From Ochotona curzoniae (Eukaryota > Chordata > Mammalia > Lagomorpha > Ochotonidae), in NCBI RefSeq assembly GCF_017591425.1, contig NW_024466399.1, forward strand, positions 1,984,001 through 2,048,000: a stretch of 64,000 nucleotides of DNA, read 5' to 3'. This document shows positions 44,327 to 55,912 of this stretch, piece after piece. How positions within the stretch are numbered: position 1 is the stretch's first letter; every line of letters starts with the position of its first letter. A program made the translations under genes and the position numbers. The notes under the pieces are model-generated. The model worked only from the letters and a program-made list of their open reading frames with translations, had not been told where the DNA came from and searched no databases.

Positions 44327-47300
44327 TGTATACTCGCTGGTCACAGCCATGATTCTTTTCAGGTGAGAAATGAAAAGTGAGTGGTGCAGTTAATTGGCTC
44401 AGGCAGTAGCGGGAATGGCCCGTTACCACATACCTTGGTTTCCACATCTCTCTCTCCTCCTCCAGCATCCTGGTAGTGTAGCCTCATACACCAGCTCGGG
44501 CAGTCAGTGAGGTGTGATGAGATGACCTTCATCTGTTGAACGGTACTCCTAGAAGTAGCTTTTTTCACGGCTATTTCTGACTTGACCTTGCATCTTTGCC
44601 TTCTTTTTCACTTGTCTGGATCTTTGTCTCCATATCAGTTCTTGCAGCATCTAGGATGGTTCCCTGTGTCCCCATGGAACCTAAGAAAGCCTACAGGCAT
44701 TGTTCTCTTTCTTTCTCTTTTTAATACACCGGTTTTCATAAAGATTCTATTCAGAGGGAAAATACTAACACATTGTCATTTATGAAATCACCTACTCACT
44801 CTAGATGTGGGAGCCCCAACTTGTATTCATGGCTGAGACAAGTCCATGGGTCCTGAAGCTGGAAGATCAGGCTGACTCAAGGCTGTAGGGTTCAGCCTAG
44901 AAGACCAGGCTGACTCAAGGCTATAGGGTTTATCTGTCACCCACAGAAGCCACGTTGCTCTTGGTTTAAATTCAACTCATTCAAGGAAAGAGAGGCCCTA
45001 GAGCAAGACATACCCTATCTAGCTTCTGATGCTCTGACATTGCCTCTACATTGCATTACCAGGAGCACTTTAACAATGGCTTGCCTTTGTCTCTTCTGCC
45101 AGGAAATCCTCTTCCGGTTCTTAGGCCATTGTGTGGTTCAACAAGTTCTCACTGGGCTGTACTCTTGCTCAAAGAGTGTTTCCCCAAAATCATATCTAGG
45201 AGGCATTGTGAGTTATAGTCCCTGATAAAATCTGGCATTGGATGCTGTCTTTTACTTAACAATCTTGCATGAGAACTTGGACTAATATTGGCTACAAGAT
45301 TGAATTGGTTTAGAATGACTTAGAGTTTCCCTCCAACAGAGTAATTTGTCGAGACAATAAGTGTGTGTATTTCATTCACTGGTAAATAATAGTATAAATC
45401 ATTTCTAGTTTTTCCAACTAGTTACCAAGAATCCTGCATTTCTGTGTGTGATTTCAGCAGTGGCTAGAGAACGCAATAAATTGAGGAAGTGCACGGCAAT
45501 TTGGTTTCTAGCAAATTAGTCTAACGTGTCAGGGCACATTCTTGTACCATGTTTAGGGTCATAGCATGGGAGGACTGTCTGGCAAGGATGAGTGACCTCG
45601 GTTTCACTGACTTGTTATGGATTTAAAAATATGAAAAAGTGGCTCCGGCTGTCCCCTACCATGTGTCAACCCTTCCTGGGAAGGGCGTGTGGTAGCATAC
45701 CCCATGGACTACAGGCCAACCTGGAATTCTGATGGAAAAGAGGCTAGACGTTGCCACCATGACTGCACAGACAAGAAGACCGAGGCTGAGAGAAGCAGGT
45801 CTCTGCTTTCATTATGTTGCTATGATCCAGGACTCGGCTGGCCTCCCCACTCCCTCCCCTGAGCCCTCAGCTACTTGTCATTACCTCTGTGTGGCTGTTT
45901 GGGTGGCATTGTTTATCTTTCTCTTCTCTCTGAGCCACATTCTTTTCTGGAAGGTTTTGAGCCTTTGCCTTGTAAAGGTTCACACATCCCAAGACAGGAA
46001 AACATTGGACATGAATTGCAGGCAAAATTAGTTCATTTTACTTTCGGCTCTGAGAGACAAAGTGGATTCTTTGTGTGTGAGATCAGTGCGCTGGGGTGAG
46101 AGTGGGCCAGGCTTTCTCACATTGCAGGGGGGCCCGAGTCTGCGCCAGAGTTATAGGGCGCCGTGAGGAGATGCAAGTGGATGGGCTACCAATGGATGCT
46201 TTGGCTCCCCAACCCACCTTGACCAGACCTCCTACGACTACGGGGTTGAGGCCAGGGCTGAAGACTCCTGGCTGGCAAGGTAGAGTAAAAAAAAAAAATG
46301 TGTTTATGAAGGAACTAGCTGTGCAGCATAAATGGATGTTGAAATAGACCAGAACCAGGCGAAACAGCCCACCAGCAGATAGCCGTAAAAATTAAGGTTA
46401 CCAAACAGAGCACATACTTTGCCCTACGCGTCCCTCTCTGAACTCAGGGTCAGGCCCCCGGCCTGAACTTCGCTTCCCAGCTGGTGTTTGCTTCTCTGCA
46501 AACAGTCTTCCTGGGTTTCTCAGCCTAGGCTAAGCCAAGGTGTCATTTCCCACCATCTCTTTTATAATATTTATTTCGTATTATTTGTGTGTGGGATGGT
46601 TGCCTTTGCGTTTTTTCTAGACAAGATACAGGCTCCTTTTTGACACGCTAGACTTCCTGAGAGGAGGACATAGAGAAGGGGCTAGGAGGTGGGGATGGGG
46701 GTGGTGACTGCCTGGATTTTCTGTGGAATTCTTGGGCAAGAGACCTCAGGAGAGTGAGGCTCGCCGCCCTCTGCTTCATTGCTTACTTCCTCCAAATAAG
46801 TAATACACTTCTTCAAGGAGTGTCTCGGACTCATGATTCTGGGCGCCATCTGAAACTTTTCCCAGGGAGAATATACATTTTTCCTTGTTCTCTCCATGGA
46901 GGTCCCTGATCCAAACGCAGACACGAGAAGGAACGGCTGAGCATGCGGTGCCGGGGGCGGGGGTGGGATGCCCAGACTCACATGACAGACTCAACACGGG
47001 TGTTGCTGGCAGGACGGCGGTCCTGCTTGGCAGAGGCGGCTCTTAAACTCACTTGGCCAAGATTAGTCATGGCTCCTACAAGTTTCCAGTTTCTGTGTGA
47101 TCTTTGAGGTTGAATGCCAAAAGGGTAGAGAGAATTTTAAGAATTTTGCTTTCATATCGGGATAACTGGAGTCAGTTTCGTTCTTTTTGTCATTTTCTGC
47201 AACTTGTAGAAATGGCTTGGAATTCTTTGTGTTCCCACTTATCTTACTTACAGAGCCTTCCTTCGAAAAATATCAATATATCAGTGATTGGGAGTTTTGT

Positions 47301-48353
47301 TAAGAAAGAATGGTGAAGAAAACTACTAAAAAAAGAGCAAGTTTTTGAAATTATCTTCATAACACCGCCATGTCAGGTTTTGAACATATTGTAAAGTTGT
47401 ACAGTGTTTTAAAATAGCAGCATTCACTAAGAAGTATGGTACTAAACACAGCGGTTTCCAGAACATAGCAGCTCATTGTTACAGTGACTCTTTGAAAGAT
47501 TTTCTACAAATTTCAAATCAGAGTTAGCCCCAGAGAACCCGTACAAGAATTGCAGCAGGAGTGAAAGAAAAAAAAATTACATACATTTTGTTTTTTAAAC
47601 ATATAAAGATCGATATAGGCAAGGCAAATACACGAGGGTAGGTGACTTAGAGCCAATTTACAGCTCCATCTCTTTAGCAGACACAGCGGGAAGAGGAGGA
47701 ATAATAATTTGACTTTATTTTTATGGGGGCTATAAATGTCTTTGTAAATACGGCACCTGTTCAAAGGGATTTCTCCTTGAATGTAATGTTAGAGTGATTA
47801 AGCCAATGGAAAAAACCTCGGAAGAATAAAATGCTAAGATTTGATACTTTCTTGGGAAGTGATTGAAAGGCAGTGGTCTCTTTGCATGTTAACCCTTTGT
47901 GATTTTGCTTCTGGTAGTAAGGAACAGTTTGGCCACAAAGCTGTGCTGCTATTTGGTACCAAGTACCAGACCTTGTAGAATCAGCAGTAAAATATCTGTC
48001 CCAGAGCACGCATGCGTGTGTCTCAGAGGCTCTCCTCAGTGTGTTAAAGGGCATTTGTCCAGCCTTGGTTTGCGTTGGAACACAGCGTAATGGGACAGGA
48101 AATGGGAGATTCTAAGTTTATACGCGGTCAGATACCTATCTTGTGGATTCAAGCCCACTGCTTGGAGAACCTTGCAAGAGCTCTTAGGATTCAGAACTTG
48201 GAACAACAGGTGGTCATCTTCAAATTAGCAAGCATGGTTTTCCCTCCCTCATTCTTTCAGCGTCCCCTCCCATCCACTCATTTGTCCACTTATGCCTCTA
48301 TTTGTTCATGTATCTGGGTATGTAGCTACTTTCCACCCTCTCCCCCCCAGAGT
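44327..48353. other. Unassigned block, about 4 kb
   Basis: It contains a 38-base tandem near-duplication (44862-44937, AGGCTGACTCAAGGCT twice) and a C/T-rich stretch near 48340. Frames such as 45732-46031, 46682-46981 and 48075-48371 show no family resemblance. No exon with convincing splice sites was seen. Confidence 0.5.
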
Positions 48354-48423
48354 CTTGCTGTAGAAACCTAAGTGTTTCTACAGCAAGTTTTGTAAACCTA
48401 AGTGTTTCTACAGCAAGTTTTGT
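48354..48423 (+). repeat. Perfect hairpin with 30-bp tandem duplication
   Basis: Arms 48354-48367 (CTTGCTGTAGAAAC) and 48374-48387 (GTTTCTACAGCAAG) pair perfectly over 14 bases with a 6-base loop. The 30 bases 48364-48393 are repeated exactly at 48394-48423, so the right arm occurs twice and two alternative hairpins are possible. Confidence 0.95.
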
Positions 48424-48447
48424 GTTCAACTTCTACAATAAAAATAG

Positions 48448-48600
48448 TAATTATAACAGCTAACCTTTATTGACGACTGACTAGGGTACTCTCAAGGTGC
48501 TAAGAAGCATAATCCCTTCATTTAATCCTTGTCTGTCCTACCAGGTAGCTGCCAATGTGATGGTGTACACATGACCCAGTTGGGGCTTCTGGAAGCAGTT
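48448..48600 (-). mobile_element. MIR SINE
   Basis: ATAACAGCTAACCTTTATTGACG, GGTGCTAAGAAGCATAATCCC, TTCATTTAATCC and CTACCAGGTAGCTGCC match the MIR 3' end read on the minus strand. Confidence 0.75.
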
Positions 48601-48892
48601 GGTTTGTGTTTGAAGCAGCTCCATAGCGGCAGAGACCTGCGAGGCACTGTTGCCTTGTGTCTGTTCCAGCGGATCTGCGATCTCAATATCCACACCTGGG
48701 GCCCGGCTTCTTCTGTTTGCTGTTAACGGGTCAGTTTTGAAATAGCCATTCCTTTGTTGCAAAATGCCTCAAATTTGCTTTAAAATCAGAGATGATGTAG
48801 ACAAAGAGAAATGTAACAGCGTGGTAATACATCATTTCGGAGCTGGTTTAATCTGACAGATGTGCAACCACACCTTTAAAAAAAATCTTTTA

Positions 48893-49178
48893 GGATTTGG
48901 TGTTTTGCCTCAGCGGGTTAAGCCACCTCCTGTGACCCCAGAGTCTCACGAATGCTGGCTCTAGCTCTTACTGCTCCGTTTTTGCTCCAGCTTTCCTGCA
49001 AATGTGCCTGGGAAAGCAGAAGAAGATGATTCAAGTGCTTAGGTTCCTGCACTCCGGGAAGAAGTTTCAGGCTTTGGTGTGGGCTGCCATTGCTACTATT
49101 GGTGCAGTGAGCCGACGGATGAAAGACCCCCCCGCCTCTCTTTCAAACATCAATAAACCCTAAAAAAAAAAAAAAAGA
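48893..49178 (+). mobile_element. Old tRNA-derived SINE with poly(A)
   Basis: It shows a decayed head (GGTGTTTTGCCTCAGCGGGTTAAG), GTGCCTGGGAAAGCAGAAGAAG, CAAGTGCTTAGG and CTCTCTTTCAAACATCAATAAACCC before an A run. Confidence 0.8.
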
Positions 49179-49805
49179 AAAAAACCAACCCACAAATCTT
49201 TCAAGGACTGCGTGGAGCTCCTTCCTGTTTCATGATAAAGATTTAATTTTAAAAAATAGCACCTTCAACAATAAAGCATTTCAATCATGAAGAGTAAATA
49301 TTTTAATTGACACCTGTGAAAGCACTGCGAAGTTACAATAGGGGTTTACTTTCTGTACATGCTAATGCTGTCTGATTTGTGATAGGGACTAAATCCCAAC
49401 GAATACATCATCAACTGTAGGGTTCACATGTGGGAAATGCATTGAATCTGTGTTACCTAGGGCTGGCGTTAGCTCATCCATACAATGCACTGCAAAGCGC
49501 CAGCTGTGTCCCTCCTGTTTCAGAATTGGAAACAAGAAAACAGAAAGGTGTATTTAAAGTCATTTTGCACTTTCTCTTCCTCCTTTCCTCCTTTCTGTTC
49601 TTTGCAGTGGAAATCACCTTCCCCTGGAGTTGGAGTGTATTCTTTCAATATACTTTTTCCCATGGAAGTTTATATTCATAAGCAATATATTCTGGGGTTT
49701 TTTTTTGCTCCCAAATGTCCACTTTTTCACGATGCCATACTATTTTGCTACTTATCTGATTTTCACTCAATGTTTTTGAGACTTATCTACACAAATTATT
49801 TACTT
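49179..49805. other. Unassigned sequence
   Basis: I saw no gene or repeat. Frames at 49430-49681 and 49485-49841 overlap in different registers. Confidence 0.5.
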
Positions 49806-50110
49806 TCAAAAGATTTATCAAATTTACTTGAAAGGCAGTGACACAGAAAAAATGAGGAAAAAGATTTTTCAACTGCTGGTTCACTCCTTTAAATGGCTAC
49901 CATGACTACAGGCTAAAAGCAGGAGTCTGGAAGTCCATCGGGTGGATGGACAGGGACCTAAATACTTGGTTCATCTTCTACTGCTTTCTCAAACGCATCA
50001 GCAAGGGGCTGGATCAGAAATGGAGCAGCTGAGACTTGAACTGCGGGCTTGTCTCAGATGCTGGCATCTCAGGTGGGAGCTTACATGGCTATGCCACCAT
50101 GCTGGCCCTA
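49806..50110 (-). mobile_element. Lagomorph tRNA-derived SINE
   Basis: GATTTATCAAATTTACTTGAAAGGCAG, CAACTGCTGGTTCACTCC, AGCAAGGGGCTGGATCAGAAATGG and a head with CATGGCTATGCCACCATGCTGGCCC are in order on the minus strand. Confidence 0.85.
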
Positions 50111-51099
50111 ATTCTTCTGATTAAATGACTAATTAGTGTTCTGTTATATGCATAATTACCATTTTGTTTGTTCATTTTTCTGCTGAGGAATGGCCTGATT
50201 ATCCCGTTATAACAACACCGCAGCCTGCCTTCCCAGGCATCTCTGACAGAGCAGGGATGTGAGGGCTTTCAGGATTGAAATTGACAACTGCAGTGTGATG
50301 GTGTCTGAGACCGGGTTGTGTCCTTGCCTACTTTAACCCTGGCAGAATTGTTCCCTAGCAGTTAATTGAATCTATTCTGCAACAAGTGATCTGTGATAGG
50401 TGTTTCAAAAGTCCAGAGAAATCTGGATTCTGAGATAACCATGCATGCATTACAAAATTATCTGCTTAGCCTGCTATACCGCCATTGCAGTCGTGAAAAT
50501 AATTTTTAAGAAATGTTCATTGAGCATTTGGAATTCTTCTCTTCTGGTCCCTATCATTAGCTTATTGGTCATCATTAGCTGACCTAATTGGTCTCATTCC
50601 TTACATATAACATTTTATTGGCTAGTGTCTCCTCATTACTTTGATTATAGTGTTTTTCTCGCATAGAAAGTTTTTTTTGATTTTAGTACTGACACTATAT
50701 GATTTTTTTGTTTTAATTTATGAATATTTTTAAAATCAATTCTCCCACACTACAATATCATGAGTACTATTTCATGCATTTTTATAGTTCTGCTTTTCAC
50801 ATTTAGGGCTTTGGTCCATTTAAAGTTATTTTCCTGGAATTTACATTAGATCCTTGATGAAGGAACAGATAAAAGAAATATTTTGGAATAGAGGATGCTG
50901 AATCCAGGAAAAAGGAGAGGGGTGTAAAAACAATTTTGAATACAAAACTGACAAATATGAATAAATCTAAACAAGTGTTGGCAAGAGGACTATTCATTGT
51001 TATGACTAGTTTGGGGACATAAAAAGAAAATAAAATTGAAATATCAGGCATCAATAAAACAGAGGGAAATGAATGAATTGCAATGTTTTAAGCTTCAGT
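50111..51099. other. Unassigned AT-rich sequence, possible L1 trace
   Basis: The phrase TTAGGGCTTTGGTCCATTTAAAG near 50803 resembles an antisense L1 ORF2 phrase (TAGGTCTTTGATCCATTTTGAG). Flanking sequence does not extend the match convincingly. Confidence 0.4.
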
Positions 51100-51650
51100 G
51101 TAAATTGGATCTATTCACTTTATTCCGTGTTGATTAATCCTTTTCACGTTTTCAGCCTCAACATTTCTGTTTGTATTCTTGATCATTTCTTCAGCATTTC
51201 CAATGTAATACATTTTCACCAACCTGTGCATGGCCTGTTGATGGACTCCTGGATTTAGGAACCGTATTTTTTGTATCCGGAAGTTCTATCTGGTATCTTG
51301 AAGTAACATTGTCAGTTTCGTGTTAGGCAATGAATCGTGTTCCTATTTTAGATCCATTGTATCCTTCCCATAACATGGTCTCTATAAAATGGTTTTCTGT
51401 GATTCTTTGGATTTTCTTCTTCTGTTTGTGGACTGTGCTCAGTCTTGTGATCCCTGGGTGGGTTGCTTTGTCACGTGTTTTGGAGTTTTAGCTTGTGAGC
51501 TCATCTTGACTTTTGGAATTTGTTGGGACTGATGTTAAGGGCCAGTATCTACAACATGGTTTTATCATTGTTTGTGTGCAAATCCTGGAGAAGGCCTAGG
51601 CCTAATCTTTTTGTTATTTAGTACCTTGTGGGAATCCTAGACCATGTTGG
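51100..51650 (-). mobile_element. Possible old LINE or LTR internal remnant
   Basis: Phrases such as GGTCTCTATAAAATGG, GAGTTTTAGCTTGTGAGCTCATC and T-rich antisense composition resemble an ancient interspersed repeat. I cannot name the family. Confidence 0.3.
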
Positions 51651-54062
51651 TAGGCTAACTCAAAACCCAAACACAAGTTATTTGTAGTGTGGGGTTTTAT
51701 AATCTTAGGGTTTCTGTTTTGTTTTGATTTGCCTCCCAGGGCTCCGGCTGAGTCAGACAAGAATCCGAGTCTCCCAGGGAGAATCTTTGCCCATTCATTC
51801 ACTGCAGACTCAAGCTGACAAGAGAGCTGGCTCTGGAAAGCAGTTTGGCCGGAACTACTCATCTTGGAGTAGACCAAGGCTCAACTGAAGGTGTGGAAAG
51901 CCAAGCGCCAAGGTTACAGACCCCGACAGCCTCTGCTGCAGCCGTCTCAGAGCTCACAAGATCAGCTCACGCATGCTCACTGCCTTGCCTCCGTTGGATA
52001 TCACGAGTTTTCTCTCTCAGTCAAGCTCAGCTGCCGTCCAACAGACGCTGTTGCCTTTAATCGGCCACTTTTGGCTACTTGCAGTGAAATATTTCCAAGT
52101 CCAGTCTTACCTGAATGTCCTGGAGTCCAGAAGGCGAACCTTTTGTGCTGTTTTCAGGGCCCGGTGCTCAGTAGGCTCGCTACAGCAACAAGATGGGATG
52201 CCAGGAGTTTCTGGGGTCTGGGTTCTTCTGGGAAGTCCCTCCAGTCTGCGCAGTGGGGACCTGTCTCTTCTTGCTCATCAAATGTCTTTGTGCTGCATTT
52301 ACTTTCTTTGTACGGCAGCCACTAGCATCTAGCCCTCTCTTCTAACACTCAATGAAGTATGTATCTTCCCCCTTTGTGATCTGCCATTAAAATGTCACTT
52401 CCCCTGCCTCACGTCAGCTTCTAAAGTCTCAACATTTCTTTTCAAAATGCCTCTTGTGTCTTCCTTTGTTTTGATTTCATTATTTCAGAAACCACTCCTG
52501 ATCTGATAATAAGCCGGCTTTTCAAGCCAGTCTAGTTTGCCTTTGATTAGCCAAGCAAACTGAATTCTTAGATACAGAATATTCTAGACACAGCCTTTTA
52601 AAAAAAAATGCGTTGCCAACTCTGGGGTCTCAAGCAAGTTTGTCAGAAGGTTTCTTGACGTCCAGATTGCAGCTTTTTGTTTTGTTTTGTTTTTTTACAG
52701 GTGTGTCCCTTTCCAGACATCCGTGATGGGAGAACAGCGAATGGCAGCTGGAGCACTTCCTTGCATTCCTGGAGTACATCAGGGAACAAAACGATGCTGG
52801 AGAAGTGGTTGGTGCTTCTACCCTTGTCTGTTCTTCCCTGTGTAGTGAAAGAGTGTGCTTGTGATGATAAACTACGATGAAAGTTTGTCATCACGAACAT
52901 GGAAGAAAAGAAGCAAAGAGGGAAGAAAGGTGGAAACTGCCATGGCATTCTTATAGTGTATGAGATTGATGAAATGTGTTCTGTGTATATAAATAACTTA
53001 ATGAAAGCCAAGCAACCCTTTCCTCGGTCATTGTTGATAAAATATGGTGCTACTGAGGATAAGGCTTTAGCTCCTGTCTCTGACATTTAGTCAGGTCCTG
53101 AAATGAGTCCTAAAAAGCTCAGCCCATTTGAGGTCTCACAACGTTGGGCATCCATGGGCATCCCTGAAGCAGTCCCCCTGGATTCCTGCCTTGGTTCTAA
53201 CTTTAGGCAATGGGGTTTGAGGAGTACATTTGTCCAAGGCTAGTTAAAACTACTCATCGCAGAGGACTCCGAGCAACACAAGGAACTCAGCTGTCTGTAG
53301 CTGAAGTCCTATACTCTATCCGTGGAGCCTCCTAGCTCAGTGGCTTGGCTGGAAATAGCACAGATCTAGCCATTATTTTGTATTTCAGAGTTTAAAAGTC
53401 TCTGTAGAGGAGGGGGAAAAAAGTCTTGGTCCTATAAGAAAATCCTTCAGTTGTCCTGGCTGACTCTGAGCCATGCCAGTGCCTCAGAGCAGCCAGCCTG
53501 TTTCCGAGGTTCCAATTTGCCCTCCTGCTTGTTAATGCCCCAAATGGCCAGTATTTGCTGAATCGCAGCCTGTTATGAAATACCATGGGCTGCAGAGACC
53601 TGCGGGGAAGTCAGCATCCCACATGATCTGCATTTACTGCAGCTTAAGCTCTAAAGCTGCTTGCTGGCTGGCTGCTGTGGCCTCTGCATCGCTCATCCTC
53701 ATCGGTGGTGCCTCCAGGGTCCTAATCCAGGCCACAGGTATGGAGAGTTTCAGAAACTGGCAAGTGCAGTCCGTTTCCTCAACTGAGCTTGGACTCAACT
53801 GAAAGAGGGAGGAAAAAAAAAAGTCAGGGAAAAAATCAACACGGTTTGGGGAAATACCTGATATTTCACCTCCAATTAGACTTGTCGACCTCTGCCTCCA
53901 GAGAGGGGGACGAGAAGTGGGGAGCAGGCACAGAGAAGGCGGTTCTTCTATCGGTCTAATTCCCTGGACAATTCCTGTGGGTTGGGGATTGTTACTACCG
54001 TCTCCTGCCCCCTTGTCACACACCAGTAGCCAGTGAATGTTATTCTAGTGGAAGTTACTTCC
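51651..54062. other. Unassigned block
   Basis: Several 119- to 147-codon frames overlap on both strands (51891-52332, 52643-53086, 53634-54023) with no recognised domain. A T/G run is at about 52675-52697 and an A run at about 53812-53822. Confidence 0.5.
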
Positions 54063-54091
54063 TATGTGTGTATGTATACACACAAACACAC

Positions 54092-54132
<41 letters not shown>
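54063..54132 (+). repeat. (CA)n microsatellite with TG-flank palindrome
   Basis: A TGTGTGTATGTATACACACA palindrome leads into an almost pure CA run from 54077 to 54132. Confidence 0.97.
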
Positions 54133-54133
<1 letters not shown>

Positions 54134-54202
54134 CAAAACATTCTTGAAAAATGGAATTGAAAACTAAGTTTATTTCAGGGCAAAGTTATTATTATTCATT
54201 TT

Positions 54203-54521
54203 TAAAAGATTTGTAGGAAAGGCAGATTAGATTTACGGAGAGAAGGAGAAACAGAAAGAACTTCCATCCTCTGCTTCACTCCTCAAATGATCACAATGGC
54301 CAGAGCTGGGTTGATTTGAAGCCAGGAGCCAGGAGCTTCTTCCAGATCTCCCACATGGGTACAGGGTTCCCAGGACTTGGGCCGTCCTCTTTTGCTTTCT
54401 CAGGTCACAAGCAGGGAACAGGAAGGGAAGTGGAGTGACCAGGACACAAACTGGTGTCCATTTGGGATCCTGGCACTTGCGAGGTGAGACTTTAGCCACT
54501 GAGCCATCGTGCTGGACCCCT
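54203..54521 (-). mobile_element. Full-length lagomorph C-type SINE
   Basis: TAAAAGATTTGTAGGAAAGGCAG, TCCCACATGGGTACAGGG, CAAGCAGGGAACAGGAAGGG and a head ending in TTTAGCCACTGAGCCATCGTGC are on the minus strand. Confidence 0.9.
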
Positions 54522-54549
54522 GGCCAAGTTGTTTGTAATTTATGCATAT

Positions 54550-54640
54550 GCAGGGTTCTTAAGCAATTCATGGAAAATGAGTATTATGAGAAACACAATG
54601 CATGCATTTCAAAACTTTTATGCTCAATTGATCCTGTTTT
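54550..54640. mobile_element. Mariner-like fragment
   Basis: GGTTCTTAAGCAATTCATGGAAAATGAGTATTATGAG and CATGCATTTCAAAAC match the left half of the family; the right end is missing. Confidence 0.5.
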
Positions 54641-55526
54641 TTTTCCCATGAGATTTTCAGACTTGGGGGCACGAGTTCTGAGGCGCACCACTTACTCTTT
54701 AGGGCTTAGCATATGGGTTTCAGCATTGGTCTTCCCTCTCTCCCACCCCGTGAGTGGGGGTCTGCTCTGCTGCCCACCAACCTCAGAGTCTGTGTGTAGT
54801 GAGCGAGCAGACTGTGGATTGATTGAAGGAGGACCCTTGTCCACTGGTGAAACGAAGGGAAGAAGCTCACCCCTGCCACCACCAGCTCCGTTACACCAGG
54901 TGAGGGCTCTGTGTGGTGTCTTCTCCCAGGTTTTTCTACGGGCTGAAAGACATTTCACAAAGGCAGTACATGTTAATTCACATACCATGGATGAGTGAGA
55001 TTATAGCTTTTGAAAATGCACATGGTAGCGGGCTTTATGACAGAATGGACTTCCTTGTAATTAAAAACCAATGCCCATGGCCTTAAATACGTTTCTAAAA
55101 ATGTTATCTTTTCCTATTTAATCTTATAATGATGCATGTAGTAATAACTTGAGAACTCTTCTCTCTTCCTTTACCGTTGGTATGCTTAAATTGTGTTCCA
55201 GTAATAGCTTTTATGTTGCGATTTTTGAAAACCGGGTACTGGGGTAGGGGTTGGGTCTTGTGGAGCGTGCTTTTCCCACCCCAGCCTCTTCCCTGTGTGA
55301 CTCCCACTCAGGCTCTGGAGGGTGGTATGAGTGCCCACATTCTTACAGCCCACAGGCAGAATGGCCAAGATTCAGAACAGGTGCCACCTGAAACACAGTG
55401 CCACAGGTCCCAAGCAAGTATGTCCCGCTGGCAGGAGGGCTGGGTGTTGTGTCTTGAATAGATTTCTCTGAGGTTTCAGAGGAGGCTGATTTCATAGCAA
55501 GTTTTAAGCCAACAGAAGATGAGGGT
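54641..55526. other. Unassigned sequence, partly GC-rich
   Basis: Frames on both strands at 54692-54998 and 55104-55461 are open by composition only. No splice-site pair or domain was recognised. Confidence 0.5.
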
Positions 55527-55568
55527 ACTTCAAAAAGTTCACAGACATACAATTAAAAGATCAAGTTC
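55527..55568. mobile_element. Mariner-like element, left part (split by SINE)
   Basis: GGGTACTTCAAAAAGTTCAC followed by CAATTAAAAGATCAAGTT is the left end of the family. The SINE that follows breaks it. Confidence 0.6.
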
Positions 55569-55842
55569 AAGGCCGGCCTTGTGGCACAATGGGTTGAATT
55601 AGCTGCTTCTCTGCTGATCTAGGTGCTTGTTATTGTGCCTGGGATAACAGTGGGAGATGACCCAAGTCCTTGCGCTCCTGCCACTCACGTGGGAAATCTG
55701 GATGAAGTTCTTAACTTTGGGTTGGGCCAGTTCCAGATGTTGCGGTAATTTAGGGAGAGAACCTGCAGATGGAAGTTCTCTCTCTCTCTGTCTCCCTCTC
55801 TTTCTCTGTCTCTTTGCCTTTTAAATAAAATAAATGAATCTA
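55569..55842 (+). mobile_element. Old tRNA-derived SINE inserted in a mariner-like element
   Basis: It starts GGCCGGCCTTGTGGCACAATGGG, lacks part of the head body, and ends in a TCTCTCTCTGTCTCCCTCTC tract and TTTTAAATAAAATAAATGAATC. Short similar sequences (AGATCAAGTT and AGGTAAGTTT) flank it and may be a decayed target duplication. Confidence 0.8.
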
Positions 55843-55912
55843 TTTAAGGTAAGTTTTATTGTTTAATTCATGATTTATCTACAGTAAGGGTTTTCTGTAT
55901 TTTGAAGGTCTC
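55843..55912. mobile_element. Mariner-like element, right part
   Basis: GTTTTATTGTTTAATTCATG, then TTTTGAAGGTCTCTC, is a plausible decayed continuation and closing end. It is weaker than the left part. Confidence 0.35.

Noticed and set aside
54435..54998. A 187-codon open frame on the plus strand
   Set aside because: Its start lies inside a minus-strand SINE, its middle crosses a mariner-like fragment, and the remainder has no recognised domain. An opposite-strand frame overlaps it.
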